Source: Gelidibacter sediminis
Lineage (GTDB): Bacteria; Bacteroidota; Bacteroidia; Flavobacteriales; Flavobacteriaceae
Length of the DNA: 64,000 bases
Assembly (NCBI RefSeq): GCF_004364975.1
Contig: NZ_SOBW01000007.1
Span: 1,426,001-1,490,000, forward strand
Direction of reading: 5' to 3'
Part shown: positions 9,137 through 17,573 of the stretch, one piece after another
How the letters are laid out: each line of letters opens with the position of its first letter
Position numbering within the stretch: position 1 is the stretch's first letter
Position numbers and translations under genes: made by a program
The notes under the pieces: generated by a model
Told to the model about the DNA's origin: nothing
What the model saw: the letters and a program-made list of their open reading frames with translations, nothing else
Databases searched by the model: none

Positions 9137-10411
9137 TTAGTTTTCGCTATGCTCCATTTGTGAAGCAATAAATGGAATTCTCGGTGCTAAAAAATAGCCT
9201 GTTAAACTGGCGAATAGGATAGGGATAAAATAGGTAAACCCGGTTAATGTAGCCAATAAAATGGTGGTGCTCATAGGTGTTCTTGTTACACAAGCATTTA
9301 TAGCTGCCATACAACTGACAATTGTTAATGATAGACTGATGGAAGGTAGAAAGTGATGAAGGATTAGCCCTAAAGTAGCACCACAAAAAAATAATGGGAT
9401 GATGAATCCACCACGCCATCCGGACGTTACGGTAATGGCGATGGCAATAATCTTAAAGACTAAAATGGCAACTAAAATCTGCAATGAAAAATCGCTTACT
9501 AGCAATTGACTGATTTCATGGTGTCCGAAATAGCGCGTAATGGGAAGATAGAATACGATAATCCCAAGTATAATTCCACCAAGGGTAGTTTTAATATAAA
9601 TAGGGACTTGTAATTTTCCAAAAGCCGATTTAAAGAACTTGGTGCAAAAAATAAATAACCAGCCCACACCAGTTGCAGCAATGGCGAAGAACACCGCATA
9701 ACCAAAGTCAAATTTGTCTTGCATTTCGTAGGAAGGTAGATCCCAAATAGGTCCAATGCCCAGATGTACAATGATCGCAAAGATGATATAACTAAACGAA
9801 CTGGCTACAAAGGCAGGAATGATGGCTTTGTAATATTCTACAGCGTGTTTATGATGTAAAATTTCTAAGGAAAATAAACTTCCGCCCAGCGGCGCTCCAA
9901 AGAGTGCTGTAAATCCTGAGGCCATACCGGCTATACTCATAGACCGTAGTGCCTCGCCTTTAAGTCGGAACAGTTTGCCTAGCCATGTACCCGTAGATCC
10001 TGTGACTTGCACCAAAGGTGCTTCAGGACCAAGACTTCCTCCTGAAGCGATACATAATAGGGAGGACATCACCATGGATGGGTTGTTTTTAGGGTCGAGT
10101 TTGCCTTTATTAAACCGAATGTTATTGACAATCAGATGGATTTCACCAGGATCGCCAATAAAATGAATGATCAATCCGGCCAATAACCCACAGGTAGCCA
10201 TGGTAGGGATGACGAGCCAACCTTCAAAAAACGCCAGTTGATGGGTTAAGAATTCTAGAACAATCCAATAGACACTAGCAATAATGCCACCAAATAATCC
10301 TAATACTGCCCAAAGAATAAATTTCCTGCTAAAAACAAAGGGATTGAAACGTATGGGTTGATCTAAGATGTTAAGGTAAGTGACTAACTTTCGTCTTCTC
10401 TTAAGCTTCAC
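9137..10411 (-). CDS. CLC-family chloride channel/transporter homologue, variant selectivity motif
   Basis: 424 aa with about ten hydrophobic segments, matching the CLC membrane domain without cytosolic CBS domains. Conserved landmarks are SGGSLGPEAPLVQ (residues 123-135), GFTALFGAPLGGSLFSLE and TSGWRGGFIIPLFF. The GREGP motif of classical CLC exchangers reads GSLGP here, so Leu127 sits where the gating Glu normally is and a Glu follows two residues after Gly-Pro. The transport mode (channel or exchanger) and the ion are therefore uncertain. It begins 10 bases after the upstream folA fusion and is probably cotranscribed. Confidence 0.85.
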   Translation of the reverse strand: MKLKRRRKLVTYLNILDQPIRFNPFVFSRKFILWAVLGLFGGIIASVYWIVLEFLTHQLAFFEGWLVIPTMATCGLLAGLIIHFIGDPGEIHLIVNNIRFNKGKLDPKNNPSMVMSSLLCIASGGSLGPEAPLVQVTGSTGTWLGKLFRLKGEALRSMSIAGMASGFTALFGAPLGGSLFSLEILHHKHAVEYYKAIIPAFVASSFSYIIFAIIVHLGIGPIWDLPSYEMQDKFDFGYAVFFAIAATGVGWLFIFCTKFFKSAFGKLQVPIYIKTTLGGIILGIIVFYLPITRYFGHHEISQLLVSDFSLQILVAILVFKIIAIAITVTSGWRGGFIIPLFFCGATLGLILHHFLPSISLSLTIVSCMAAINACVTRTPMSTTILLATLTGFTYFIPILFASLTGYFLAPRIPFIASQMEHSEN

Positions 10412-10421
10412 GTGCTAAGTT

Positions 10422-11324
10422 TTATCTTCTTTGATAGGTAATGAATGAAAAAGCATATGGATGGTGTACGTCCTTTTGATGCAGTTTATTTTGTGTCTCT
10501 ACCCATTCCGAAGGATCGATTTTAGGAAAAAATGTATCCCCATCAAAAGTTTCATGAACCCTCGTCAATTCAATCTTATCAGCGTAAGGTAATGCTTGTC
10601 TGTAAATTTCACCTCCTCCAATTATAAAAGGTTGTGAATCATTTTTGGCCGCATCCAATGCATCTTCAATATTGTGCACTACAATGACTCCAGAAGGAAC
10701 CGAATAATTATGTTGACGCGTAATGACAATATGTGTTCTGTTAGGTAACGGTTTGGAAAAACTTTCAAAGGTTTTTCTACCCATAATGATGCAATGGTCT
10801 GACGTGAGCGTTTTAAAACGCTTTAAATCATCACTCAAATGCCAAATTAATTCATTGTTCTTGCCAATTGAATCATTTTCTCCTGCAGCAGCAATAAGTG
10901 TTAAGTTGTTATGGATTTTCTTTTTTTTTTCAATGGTAAGCGGAGTGGCAACTGATTGCTTTTGGTCTAACTCAGTCTTTAAGGTCTCAATCCGTGCCTT
11001 TTGTTTGGCAACTAATTTACTGAGTTGAGCTTCTTCCCAGTCTTTACCCATAAATTTATGGGTTACAAATACATTAAATAAATGGAACACAAAAAGAAAC
11101 AACCATGCTAAAATGGCGAAAACAAACCAATCGAGCCCGAAAATTTTAGTGAATTCCCCCACCCCTAAAACGGTGTTAAGAATAATTAAGAAAATGGCAC
11201 CAATAAGAAAAACGACAAAGTGAAAATATAAACGCTTTTTTTGTTTTATTCGTCTTTGGGCATTTTCTATAAGTTGTAATTGCTCCTTATCTATGGGAGT
11301 GACGGGTTTCTTTTTTCCAAACAT
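10422..11324 (-). CDS. folA: 2TM-domain / dihydrofolate reductase fusion
   Basis: 300 aa, about 140 longer than ordinary DHFR. Residues 31-53 and 65-88 form two membrane helices of the Bacteroidota '2TM' type, 95-122 look like a charged coiled coil, and 141-300 are a complete DHFR. DHFR markers are LTLIAAAGENDSIGKNNELIW, Asp166 (the position of E. coli Asp27), IMGRKTFESF and FIIGGGEIYRQALPYADKIELT. It reduces dihydrofolate with NADPH to supply thymidylate synthesis, and thyA lies next upstream on the same strand. The domain junction is an A10 run (10921-10930); no Met precedes the DHFR part, which supports a genuine single reading frame. Confidence 0.9.
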   Translation of the reverse strand: MFGKKKPVTPIDKEQLQLIENAQRRIKQKKRLYFHFVVFLIGAIFLIILNTVLGVGEFTKIFGLDWFVFAILAWLFLFVFHLFNVFVTHKFMGKDWEEAQLSKLVAKQKARIETLKTELDQKQSVATPLTIEKKKKIHNNLTLIAAAGENDSIGKNNELIWHLSDDLKRFKTLTSDHCIIMGRKTFESFSKPLPNRTHIVITRQHNYSVPSGVIVVHNIEDALDAAKNDSQPFIIGGGEIYRQALPYADKIELTRVHETFDGDTFFPKIDPSEWVETQNKLHQKDVHHPYAFSFITYQRR

Positions 11325-11617
11325 AGGGTTAAAAATTTATGTAAAGTTAGTTTTTTTTGATGACATCCTAATTGCGATCATTAGAACTTTAAAATATTGA
11401 TGTTAGCTCGTTTTCACGATCTAAATCTATTAAAAATCAGTATAGAACAATTAACGCATTTGGTAAAAACGCAAAACAACCGATCTTTCAATCTCGAGTT
11501 AAAAAAAATACGATTGTATTTTTAACAATGTCATAATAAATTGATTTAATGGCTTTTAAATATAAGACGCTATGGATTTGTTTTATACATTTGTGGCAAA
11601 ATTAATCAATTTCAATT

Positions 11618-11914
11618 ATGGCAATTACAAAACAATATCTAAAAAGTAAACCTATTTGCAAAGTCACCTTTTCAGTGCCTGCTGATAATGCTTCTAAAGT
11701 GACGGTATTAGGGACTTTTAATGAGTGGAATGCAGAGCATGCGGTGCAACTTAAGAAGTTAAAGAATGGAACATTTAAAGGTACTGTCAATTTAGAAAAA
11801 GATAACAGTTATGAATTTAGATACTTGATAGATGACACGTTTATCAATGATGAGCACGCCGATGCTTATGTTACCAATGAATTTGGTGGCGAAAATGCAG
11901 TGTTGAACCTGTAA
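11618..11914 (+). CDS. Isoamylase early-set / AMPK-type glycogen-binding domain protein
   Basis: 98 aa consisting of a single immunoglobulin-like E-set (CBM48-like) domain. The stretch VTVLGTFNEWN followed by KNGTFKGTVNLEKDNSYEFRYLIDDTFINDE is the pattern of the glycogen-binding domains found in branching enzymes and the AMPK beta subunit. No enzyme domain is attached. A TACATTTG box (11586-11593) fits a -7 element, and a strong terminator follows, so the gene is monocistronic. Carbohydrate binding is inferred. Confidence 0.8.
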   Translation: MAITKQYLKSKPICKVTFSVPADNASKVTVLGTFNEWNAEHAVQLKKLKNGTFKGTVNLEKDNSYEFRYLIDDTFINDEHADAYVTNEFGGENAVLNL

Positions 11915-11938
11915 TTATTCAAGTTAGGCTTTTCAAAA

Positions 11939-11972
11939 TAAAAAACGTTCTCCAGTAGAGAACGTTTTTTTA
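11939..11972. terminator. Bidirectional terminator between the E-set gene and thyA
   Basis: AAAAACGTTCTC (11941-11952) pairs with GAGAACGTTTTTT (11958-11970) around a 5-base loop. It serves both convergent genes. Confidence 0.88.
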
Positions 11973-11989
11973 TGCAGTGACATATATGT

Positions 11990-12814
11990 TTAAACCGCTA
12001 CGACACCTTTTATGTGAGGATGCGGATTGTAGTTTTCTAATGTAAAATCTTCAAATTTAAAATCAAAGATATCTGTGACTTCAGGATTTATTCTCATTGT
12101 TGGAAGTGGCCTCAATTCTCGTGATAATTGCAGGTTAAGTTGTTCCATATGATTGTTGTAAATATGTGCATCGCCAAAGGTGTGAATAAAATCTCCAGGT
12201 TGGTATCCACAAACTTGAGCCATCATCATAGTGAACAAAGCATAAGAGGCAATATTGAAAGGAACACCTAAGAAAATATCGGCGCTACGTTGGTATAGTT
12301 GACAAGATAATTTTCCTTCAGCCACATAAAATTGAAAAAAAGCATGACAGGGTGGAAGCGCTGCTTTGCCATTGGCTACATTATCTGAAAATGATTTGGA
12401 CGTATCTGGTAAGACTGAAGGATTCCATGCTGATACCAACATGCGTCTGCTATTGGGGTTGGTTTTAAGTGTTTGGACAATATGTTTAATCTGGTCAATC
12501 TCATCATTGTTCCAGTTGCGCCATTGGTGGCCGTAAACCGGACCTAAATCGCCGTTCTCATCTGCCCATTCATTCCATATTCTCACGCCATTTTCGGTGA
12601 GGTAGTTAATGTTCGTATCACCCTTTAAAAACCAAAGCAATTCGTAAATTATGGATTTTAAATGGACTTTTTTGGTGGTTACCATAGGGAAACCTTCGCT
12701 TAGATCAAAGCGCATTTGGTATCCAAAAACACTTTTGGTTCCAGTTCCCGTACGGTCTCCTTTTTGGGTTCCGTGTTCTAAGACGTGTTGGACGAGGTCG
12801 TGATATTGTTTCAT
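11990..12814 (-). CDS. thyA: Thymidylate synthase
   Basis: 274 aa, the usual length for the folate-dependent ThyA. It methylates dUMP with methylene-tetrahydrofolate, producing dihydrofolate that the nearby DHFR fusion recycles. The catalytic Cys is in [13 protein letters not shown], the dUMP-binding segment is [22 protein letters not shown], and the protein ends with the conserved [13 protein letters not shown] perfect hairpin lies 7 bases upstream of the start codon (12821-12838). Confidence 0.96.
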   Translation of the reverse strand: MKQYHDLVQHVLEHGTQKGDRTGTGTKSVFGYQMRFDLSEGFPMVTTKKVHLKSIIYELLWFLKGDTNINYLTENGVRIWNEWADENGDLGPVYGHQWRNWNNDEIDQIKHIVQTLKTNPNSRRMLVSAWNPSVLPDTSKSFSDNVANGKAALPPCHAFFQFYVAEGKLSCQLYQRSADIFLGVPFNIASYALFTMMMAQVCGYQPGDFIHTFGDAHIYNNHMEQLNLQLSRELRPLPTMRINPEVTDIFDFKFEDFTLENYNPHPHIKGVVAV

Positions 12815-12820
12815 GGCAAT

Positions 12821-12838
12821 TTCCCACGCATGTGGGAA
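12821..12838. repeat. Perfect hairpin just upstream of the thyA start
   Basis: TTCCCAC (12821-12827) and GTGGGAA (12832-12838) flank the loop GCAT. In the thyA mRNA this stem sits 7 bases before AUG and would cover the ribosome entry region. It also resembles the short GC-rich extragenic palindromes seen elsewhere in the window. Confidence 0.6.
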
Positions 12839-13010
12839 TCTCTTTAAATTAAACTTTCAATTTACTACGGAAGCAAAATTAAAGAAAGTTAAGAACTTCT
12901 CGAAGTTAAATTCTCTTTAAAGTCTAATGGGCAGAACTGAAATGTCTTGAATTAAAACATTTTAATTGTGAATGTCGATATAAGTGTCGTATTAGTCTGT
13001 GCAGAAATTC

Positions 13011-14720
13011 TTAGCCAATAATCATTCCAGCAATAGTGGCTGACAATAACGAAGCGATAGTACCTCCAATGAGCGCTTTTAAGCCAAATTCAGATAAGGT
13101 TTTGCGTTGGCCGGGCGCTAAAGAGCCTATACCTCCAATTTGAATGCCAATTGATGCAAAATTCGCAAACCCACATAACATATACGTGGCCATAATAATT
13201 GATTTCTCAAATTTTAGATGGGTAGCGCTGGCTACGTTTTTAAGTTCAGCCAATTGAATGTAACCTACAAATTCGCTTGCGGCCAACTTAATACCCAATA
13301 GCTGCCCCATAAGTGCCATGTCTTCTTTGGCAACACCAATAAGCCACATCAAAGGCGAAAATATATATCCCAAAATAAATTCCAAGGATAAAGATAAATA
13401 TGGAGTGTTGCTGGCAATAATGGCATTCAACCCTGTAACACTCCCCAGCTTTCCAAATCCATAATTGATCATGGCAATAAATGCGATAAACACCAATAGC
13501 ATGGCGCCCACATTGGCGGCAAGTTTTAAACCTTCAGTAGTCCCATTTGCGATAGCATCTAAAATATTAGAGCCTATATTTTCTTGTGTAACGTGAATTT
13601 CAGAATTGATCTCTTTTTGTTGTGGATACAACATCTTTGAGATTACAATAGCACCAGGAGCTGCCATGACAGATGCTGTTAAAAGGTGCTTCGCATAAAA
13701 TAATTTTAAAGCTTCATCTTCGCCACCCAAGAACCCAATATACGCCGCCAACACACCGCCGGCAACGGTTGCCATGCCGCCAATCATTACCAGTAAAATT
13801 TCTGATTTGGTCATTTTTTCCAAATAAGCCTTAATCATTAAGGGCGCTTCAGTTTGACCTAAGAATATATTACCGGCAACACTTAAACTTTCGGCACCTG
13901 ATATCTTTAAAAGTTTCGTTAATACCCAAGCCATTGCAGCTACTATTTTCTGAATGACACCCAAATAAAATAATAAAGAAGTTAAGGCCGAAAAGAATAT
14001 GATGGTGGGAAGTACCTGAAAAAGAAATATAAATCCGAAACTGCTGATATCCATCATGCCTCCCAAAAGGAATTCACTACCAGCTTGTGTAAATTCTAAA
14101 ACTTTTACAAACATTTTTCCGACAATCTCAAAAGCCTTTTGGATAAACGGAATTTTCAATACGCCAATTGCTAATAACAGTTGTGCTGCGAGTCCGAAGC
14201 CAATTGTTTTCCAGTTGATGGCTTTTCTATTTTGACTTAAAATATAGGAGAGTAATAATAAGACAAACATTCCGAGGGCACCGCGAAAGAGACTATTCAT
14301 TGAAAAGCCTTGGCTTGGAATAATACCACTGATAGCTGCTTCAGTTACCGCTAAGATTTCCTTTTGCGTTGAGAATATATAATTGATGTCCTTAGTGTCT
14401 TGAAGCACCAATGTAGAATCAGTGAGGGTTTCAATGGTAAAATGTTTGATGACTTCAGAGGGTGTATCGTAATAGAGGACAAGCAACTTATTTTGTGTAA
14501 TATAATTTCCTTCTATTTGAGTACTATCTTTATCGGCCAAGAAGAAGGTAAAATCACCCTCTTTTAGAGATAACCCATCAGTATCTTTATCAATATTATA
14601 AAGATGGATACCCTGATCATTTTGAACTGCTTCAAACTGCCATTTCTTTTCTATGCTTTGCCCTACTAGTGTTGTTATTCCAAAAAAAATAGCCGTAACA
14701 GCTAAAAAGAAATGTTTCAT
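13011..14720 (-). CDS. CNT-family nucleoside transporter with N-terminal periplasmic domain
   Basis: The start chosen is the ATG at 14720, giving 569 aa that begin MKHFFLAV. The upstream ATG at 14753 would overlap the preceding gene, whereas 14720 follows its stop by 13 bases and opens a clean signal peptide ending near LVGQS. Residues about 20-135 form a beta-rich extracytoplasmic domain. The remainder is a concentrative nucleoside transporter (NupC type) with many membrane helices and the segments GNIFLGQTEAPLMIKAYL and GFANFASIGIQIGGIGSL, where the family binds nucleoside and the coupling cation. It imports nucleosides by Na+ or H+ symport. It is probably cotranscribed with the nuclease gene upstream. 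Confidence 0.88.
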   Translation of the reverse strand: MKHFFLAVTAIFFGITTLVGQSIEKKWQFEAVQNDQGIHLYNIDKDTDGLSLKEGDFTFFLADKDSTQIEGNYITQNKLLVLYYDTPSEVIKHFTIETLTDSTLVLQDTKDINYIFSTQKEILAVTEAAISGIIPSQGFSMNSLFRGALGMFVLLLLSYILSQNRKAINWKTIGFGLAAQLLLAIGVLKIPFIQKAFEIVGKMFVKVLEFTQAGSEFLLGGMMDISSFGFIFLFQVLPTIIFFSALTSLLFYLGVIQKIVAAMAWVLTKLLKISGAESLSVAGNIFLGQTEAPLMIKAYLEKMTKSEILLVMIGGMATVAGGVLAAYIGFLGGEDEALKLFYAKHLLTASVMAAPGAIVISKMLYPQQKEINSEIHVTQENIGSNILDAIANGTTEGLKLAANVGAMLLVFIAFIAMINYGFGKLGSVTGLNAIIASNTPYLSLSLEFILGYIFSPLMWLIGVAKEDMALMGQLLGIKLAASEFVGYIQLAELKNVASATHLKFEKSIIMATYMLCGFANFASIGIQIGGIGSLAPGQRKTLSEFGLKALIGGTIASLLSATIAGMIIG

Positions 14721-14733
14721 TTGAGTAATACGA

Positions 14734-15342
14734 TTAGCGTTTTGAGATTTCATCCCTTATTTTAGCGGCCACTTCATAATCTTCGTTTAAGACGGCTTGC
14801 TCTAATAAGGTGTGAAGTTCGTCAAGTGTTTTGTTCTTGTAGCTGTCTTGGATAGTGGATTCTATTTCTTCTGCAACTAAATCGTCCAAAAGAATGCTAT
14901 CCTGCTGTTCATCTTCTTTTTGTGGATTGACTTTGAGGTAGATTCCAGCCTTATCTAATATATTCTTATAAGTAAAAATGGGTGCCTGAAAACGAAGTGC
15001 CAAAGCAATGGCATCACTGGTTCTGGCGTCTATAATTTCTTCAATTTTATCGCGCTCGCAAATCAAACTGGAGTAAAACACGCCATCAACCAATTTATGA
15101 ATAATGACTTGTTTGACAATTATGTCAAAGCGGTCAGCAAAGTTTTTAAAAAGATCATGGGTTAAAGGACGTGGGGGGCGGATTTCCTTTTCGAGTGCTA
15201 TGGCAATAGATTGTGCCTCAAATGCACCAATAACAATAGGGAGTTTACGATCGCCATCTACCTCATTCAGAATCAAGGCATATGCGCCATTTTGGGTTTG
15301 GCTGTAAGAGATTCCCTTTATGTTTAATCGAACTAAACTCAT
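14734..15342 (-). CDS. Bifunctional nuclease (DUF151) family protein with UVR motif
   Basis: 202 aa. Residues 1-130 are the BFN/DUF151 domain (LPIVIGAFEAQSIAIALE, RTSDAIALALRFQAPIF). The C-terminal 35 residues (LDELHTLLEQAVLNEDYEVAAKIRDEI) form a UVR motif like those of UvrB and UvrC interaction helices. Some family members have RNase and DNase activity; the role here is inferred. It immediately precedes a nucleoside transporter, which suggests a link with nucleic-acid salvage. Confidence 0.88.
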   Translation of the reverse strand: MSLVRLNIKGISYSQTQNGAYALILNEVDGDRKLPIVIGAFEAQSIAIALEKEIRPPRPLTHDLFKNFADRFDIIVKQVIIHKLVDGVFYSSLICERDKIEEIIDARTSDAIALALRFQAPIFTYKNILDKAGIYLKVNPQKEDEQQDSILLDDLVAEEIESTIQDSYKNKTLDELHTLLEQAVLNEDYEVAAKIRDEISKR

Positions 15343-15539
15343 ATATTTTAAAAGGCAAATAACTGTTTAAATTGGGACTTTACCAACTGTGATCCAGATA
15401 ATTTTTACGAAGGTCCGTTTAAAAAAAAAGATATTGAAAATTTTTGCCACAAATACATTAATCCTATTCAGGATTTTGGTCATGTATTTATGGCAACTAT
15501 TTTTTGTACCAGTCGCATTGCTGCTACAAGTTAAGAAAT

Positions 15540-16502
15540 TTATGCATTTTGAGCTTTAAATTCCTTCAATTTTTCTATGAGTTTAGGGACCACTTCAAAA
15601 GCATCACCAACTACACCGTAGTCTGCTGCTTTAAAAAATGGTGCTTCAGGATCGGAATTGATGACCACCTTTACTTTAGAAGCATTAATACCTGCTAAAT
15701 GTTGTATGGCACCTGAAATTCCAATGGCAATGTATAAATTGGCGGCTACAGGCTTTCCAGTTTGGCCCACGTGCTCACTATGCGGCCTCCAGCCTAAATC
15801 AGATACCGGTTTAGAACATGCCGTTGCGGCACCTAAAACCTCTGCCAATTCTTCAATCATACCCCAATTTTCTGGTCCTTTTAGACCACGTCCACCAGAA
15901 ACAACAATCTCAGCATCTGCAATAGTAACAGTATTGGTGGCTTTATCAACAGATTCTACGTGTACACCATTTTCCGGAATGGACGGAGAAAAATCTTCTA
16001 CCGCTGCACTTGCTGAATTCTCCTTCAACCCAAATGCATTCTTAGAAACACCTACAATTTTCACATCGGTATCAATCGTTGAAAAATTGAATGCTTTATT
16101 GGTAAAAGCGGTGCGTTTTACGGTAAATGAAGAGGCACTAGTAGGTGCTTCTACCACGTTTGATGCATAACCTGCATCTAAGCCCACTGCCAATAACGGC
16201 GCTAAATATTTACTATCAGCACTAGAGCTGACTACAACCACCTTAGTGCCTTCTTTTTCAGCAGCCTGTTTTATAACGTTGGCATAGGTTTTGGCGTTAA
16301 ACATATCCAATTTTGAATCGTTAACTTTTAATACTTTATCAACACCATAAGTTCCTAATTCTGAAACTTCATCGGCATTAATGGTAAGTGCGGTAACCGT
16401 CGTTCCCATTTGGTCAGCAACGGCTTTTGCGTAAGAGGCCACTTCAAAAGCGACTTTCTTGAATTTTCCTTCTTCGGATTCTGTATATACTAAAACTGAC
16501 AT
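15540..16502 (-). CDS. etfA: Electron transfer flavoprotein subunit alpha
   Basis: 320 aa, the usual size. EtfA carries FAD and passes electrons from acyl-CoA dehydrogenases toward the quinone pool. The C-terminal FAD domain is clear: SGGRGLKGPENW, GATACSKPVSDLGWRPHSEHVGQ (abridged here as the region around residues 222-250), NLYIAIGISGAIQH and INSDPEAPFFKAADYGVVGD. It lies 103 bases downstream of etfB and is probably cotranscribed with it. Confidence 0.95.
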   Translation of the reverse strand: MSVLVYTESEEGKFKKVAFEVASYAKAVADQMGTTVTALTINADEVSELGTYGVDKVLKVNDSKLDMFNAKTYANVIKQAAEKEGTKVVVVSSSADSKYLAPLLAVGLDAGYASNVVEAPTSASSFTVKRTAFTNKAFNFSTIDTDVKIVGVSKNAFGLKENSASAAVEDFSPSIPENGVHVESVDKATNTVTIADAEIVVSGGRGLKGPENWGMIEELAEVLGAATACSKPVSDLGWRPHSEHVGQTGKPVAANLYIAIGISGAIQHLAGINASKVKVVINSDPEAPFFKAADYGVVGDAFEVVPKLIEKLKEFKAQNA

Positions 16503-16605
16503 AAAATTTTATTTTTAAATTTTTTCCTGAATTGGATCAGGACCTTATTGTTGATTTCTGAAAAACTTTAAAAGATCCCAAATTGGGTTTGGGAGGGTTT
16601 TGTCT

Positions 16606-17352
16606 CTAAATCACTTTTGCTTCATTGTGAAGTAAGTTGACCAACTCATCCAAATTATCAGGAGACACTAGTTTTACGGCACCTTTTGGTTCTGGTTTTT
16701 CAAATTTAACCGTTGACGTTTCTTTAGTAGCATCTACAGGTTCTACAACATTTAACGGTTTTTGGCGCGCTTGCATGATTCCTCTCATGTTAGGGATGCG
16801 CAAATCACTTTCTTCTACCAAACCTTTTTGTCCACCAATAACTAAAGGTAAAGTGGTAGAAACGGTTTCTTTTCCACCATCAATTTCTCTTACCGCTTTA
16901 GCATTTGTACCGTCTACTTCCAAGCTGATACAGTTGGTTACAAAATTAGCACCCAACAATTGGGCCAACATCCCAGGTACCATACCTCCATTGTAATCTA
17001 TAGATTCTCGGCCGGCAATAATTAAGTCGTAACCACCGTCTTTAGCCACATTGGCCAATTGCTTTGCGACGGCAAAACCATCAGTAGCAGAGGTGTTTAC
17101 ACGGATAGCCGTGTCAGCGCCAATTGCTAACGCTTTACGTAAGGTAGGCTCTGTTTCAGGACCGCCAACGTTAATGACATCTACTGATGCACTTTGTTTT
17201 TCTTTAAACCACATAGCGCGGGTCAAACCAAACTCATCATTTGGGTTAATTACAAATTGAACACCATTAGTGTCAAACTTAGTGTCACCATCCGTGAAAT
17301 TAATCTTTGAAGTCGTATCAGGTACGTGACTAATACATACAAGTATTTTCAT
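16606..17352 (-). CDS. etfB: Electron transfer flavoprotein subunit beta
   Basis: 248 aa, matching EtfB, the AMP-binding partner of EtfA. The N-terminus KILVCISHVPDT, the segment INPNDEFGLTRA and DLIIAGRESIDYNGGMVPGM are family signatures. It precedes etfA on the same strand and is divergent from pdhB across a 221-base gap. Confidence 0.95.
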   Translation of the reverse strand: MKILVCISHVPDTTSKINFTDGDTKFDTNGVQFVINPNDEFGLTRAMWFKEKQSASVDVINVGGPETEPTLRKALAIGADTAIRVNTSATDGFAVAKQLANVAKDGGYDLIIAGRESIDYNGGMVPGMLAQLLGANFVTNCISLEVDGTNAKAVREIDGGKETVSTTLPLVIGGQKGLVEESDLRIPNMRGIMQARQKPLNVVEPVDATKETSTVKFEKPEPKGAVKLVSPDNLDELVNLLHNEAKVI

Positions 17353-17517
17353 GTTTTATAATTTATTATATTATTAGTTTTTCGATCGAATTCAGCTTAT
17401 TATTTAAAATTTACTGCAAACTACCGCTGAAAACTGTCTTCTTTTGAACAGGATACGAAGTTAATTATTTTAGATGACTTTTTTACTATGCATGCATAAT
17501 AAATTTTAAATAATTCT

Positions 17518-17551
17518 TTTGGTTTTAGTTTTTGATTTATTCTTACTTTTG
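17518..17551 (+). promoter_or_regulatory. Candidate promoter of pdhB
   Basis: TTTG (17518-17521), 22 bases, then TACTTTTG (17544-17551). Transcription would begin near 17558, leaving a leader of about 16 bases if the start codon is at 17574. Confidence 0.5.
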
Positions 17552-17573
17552 CTAATTGATTTAAATGAGACAA

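Noticed and set aside
15504-16170. Plus-strand frames opposite etfA, including a 170-aa one
   Set aside because: They are antisense shadows of a well-conserved gene, with no recognisable domain.
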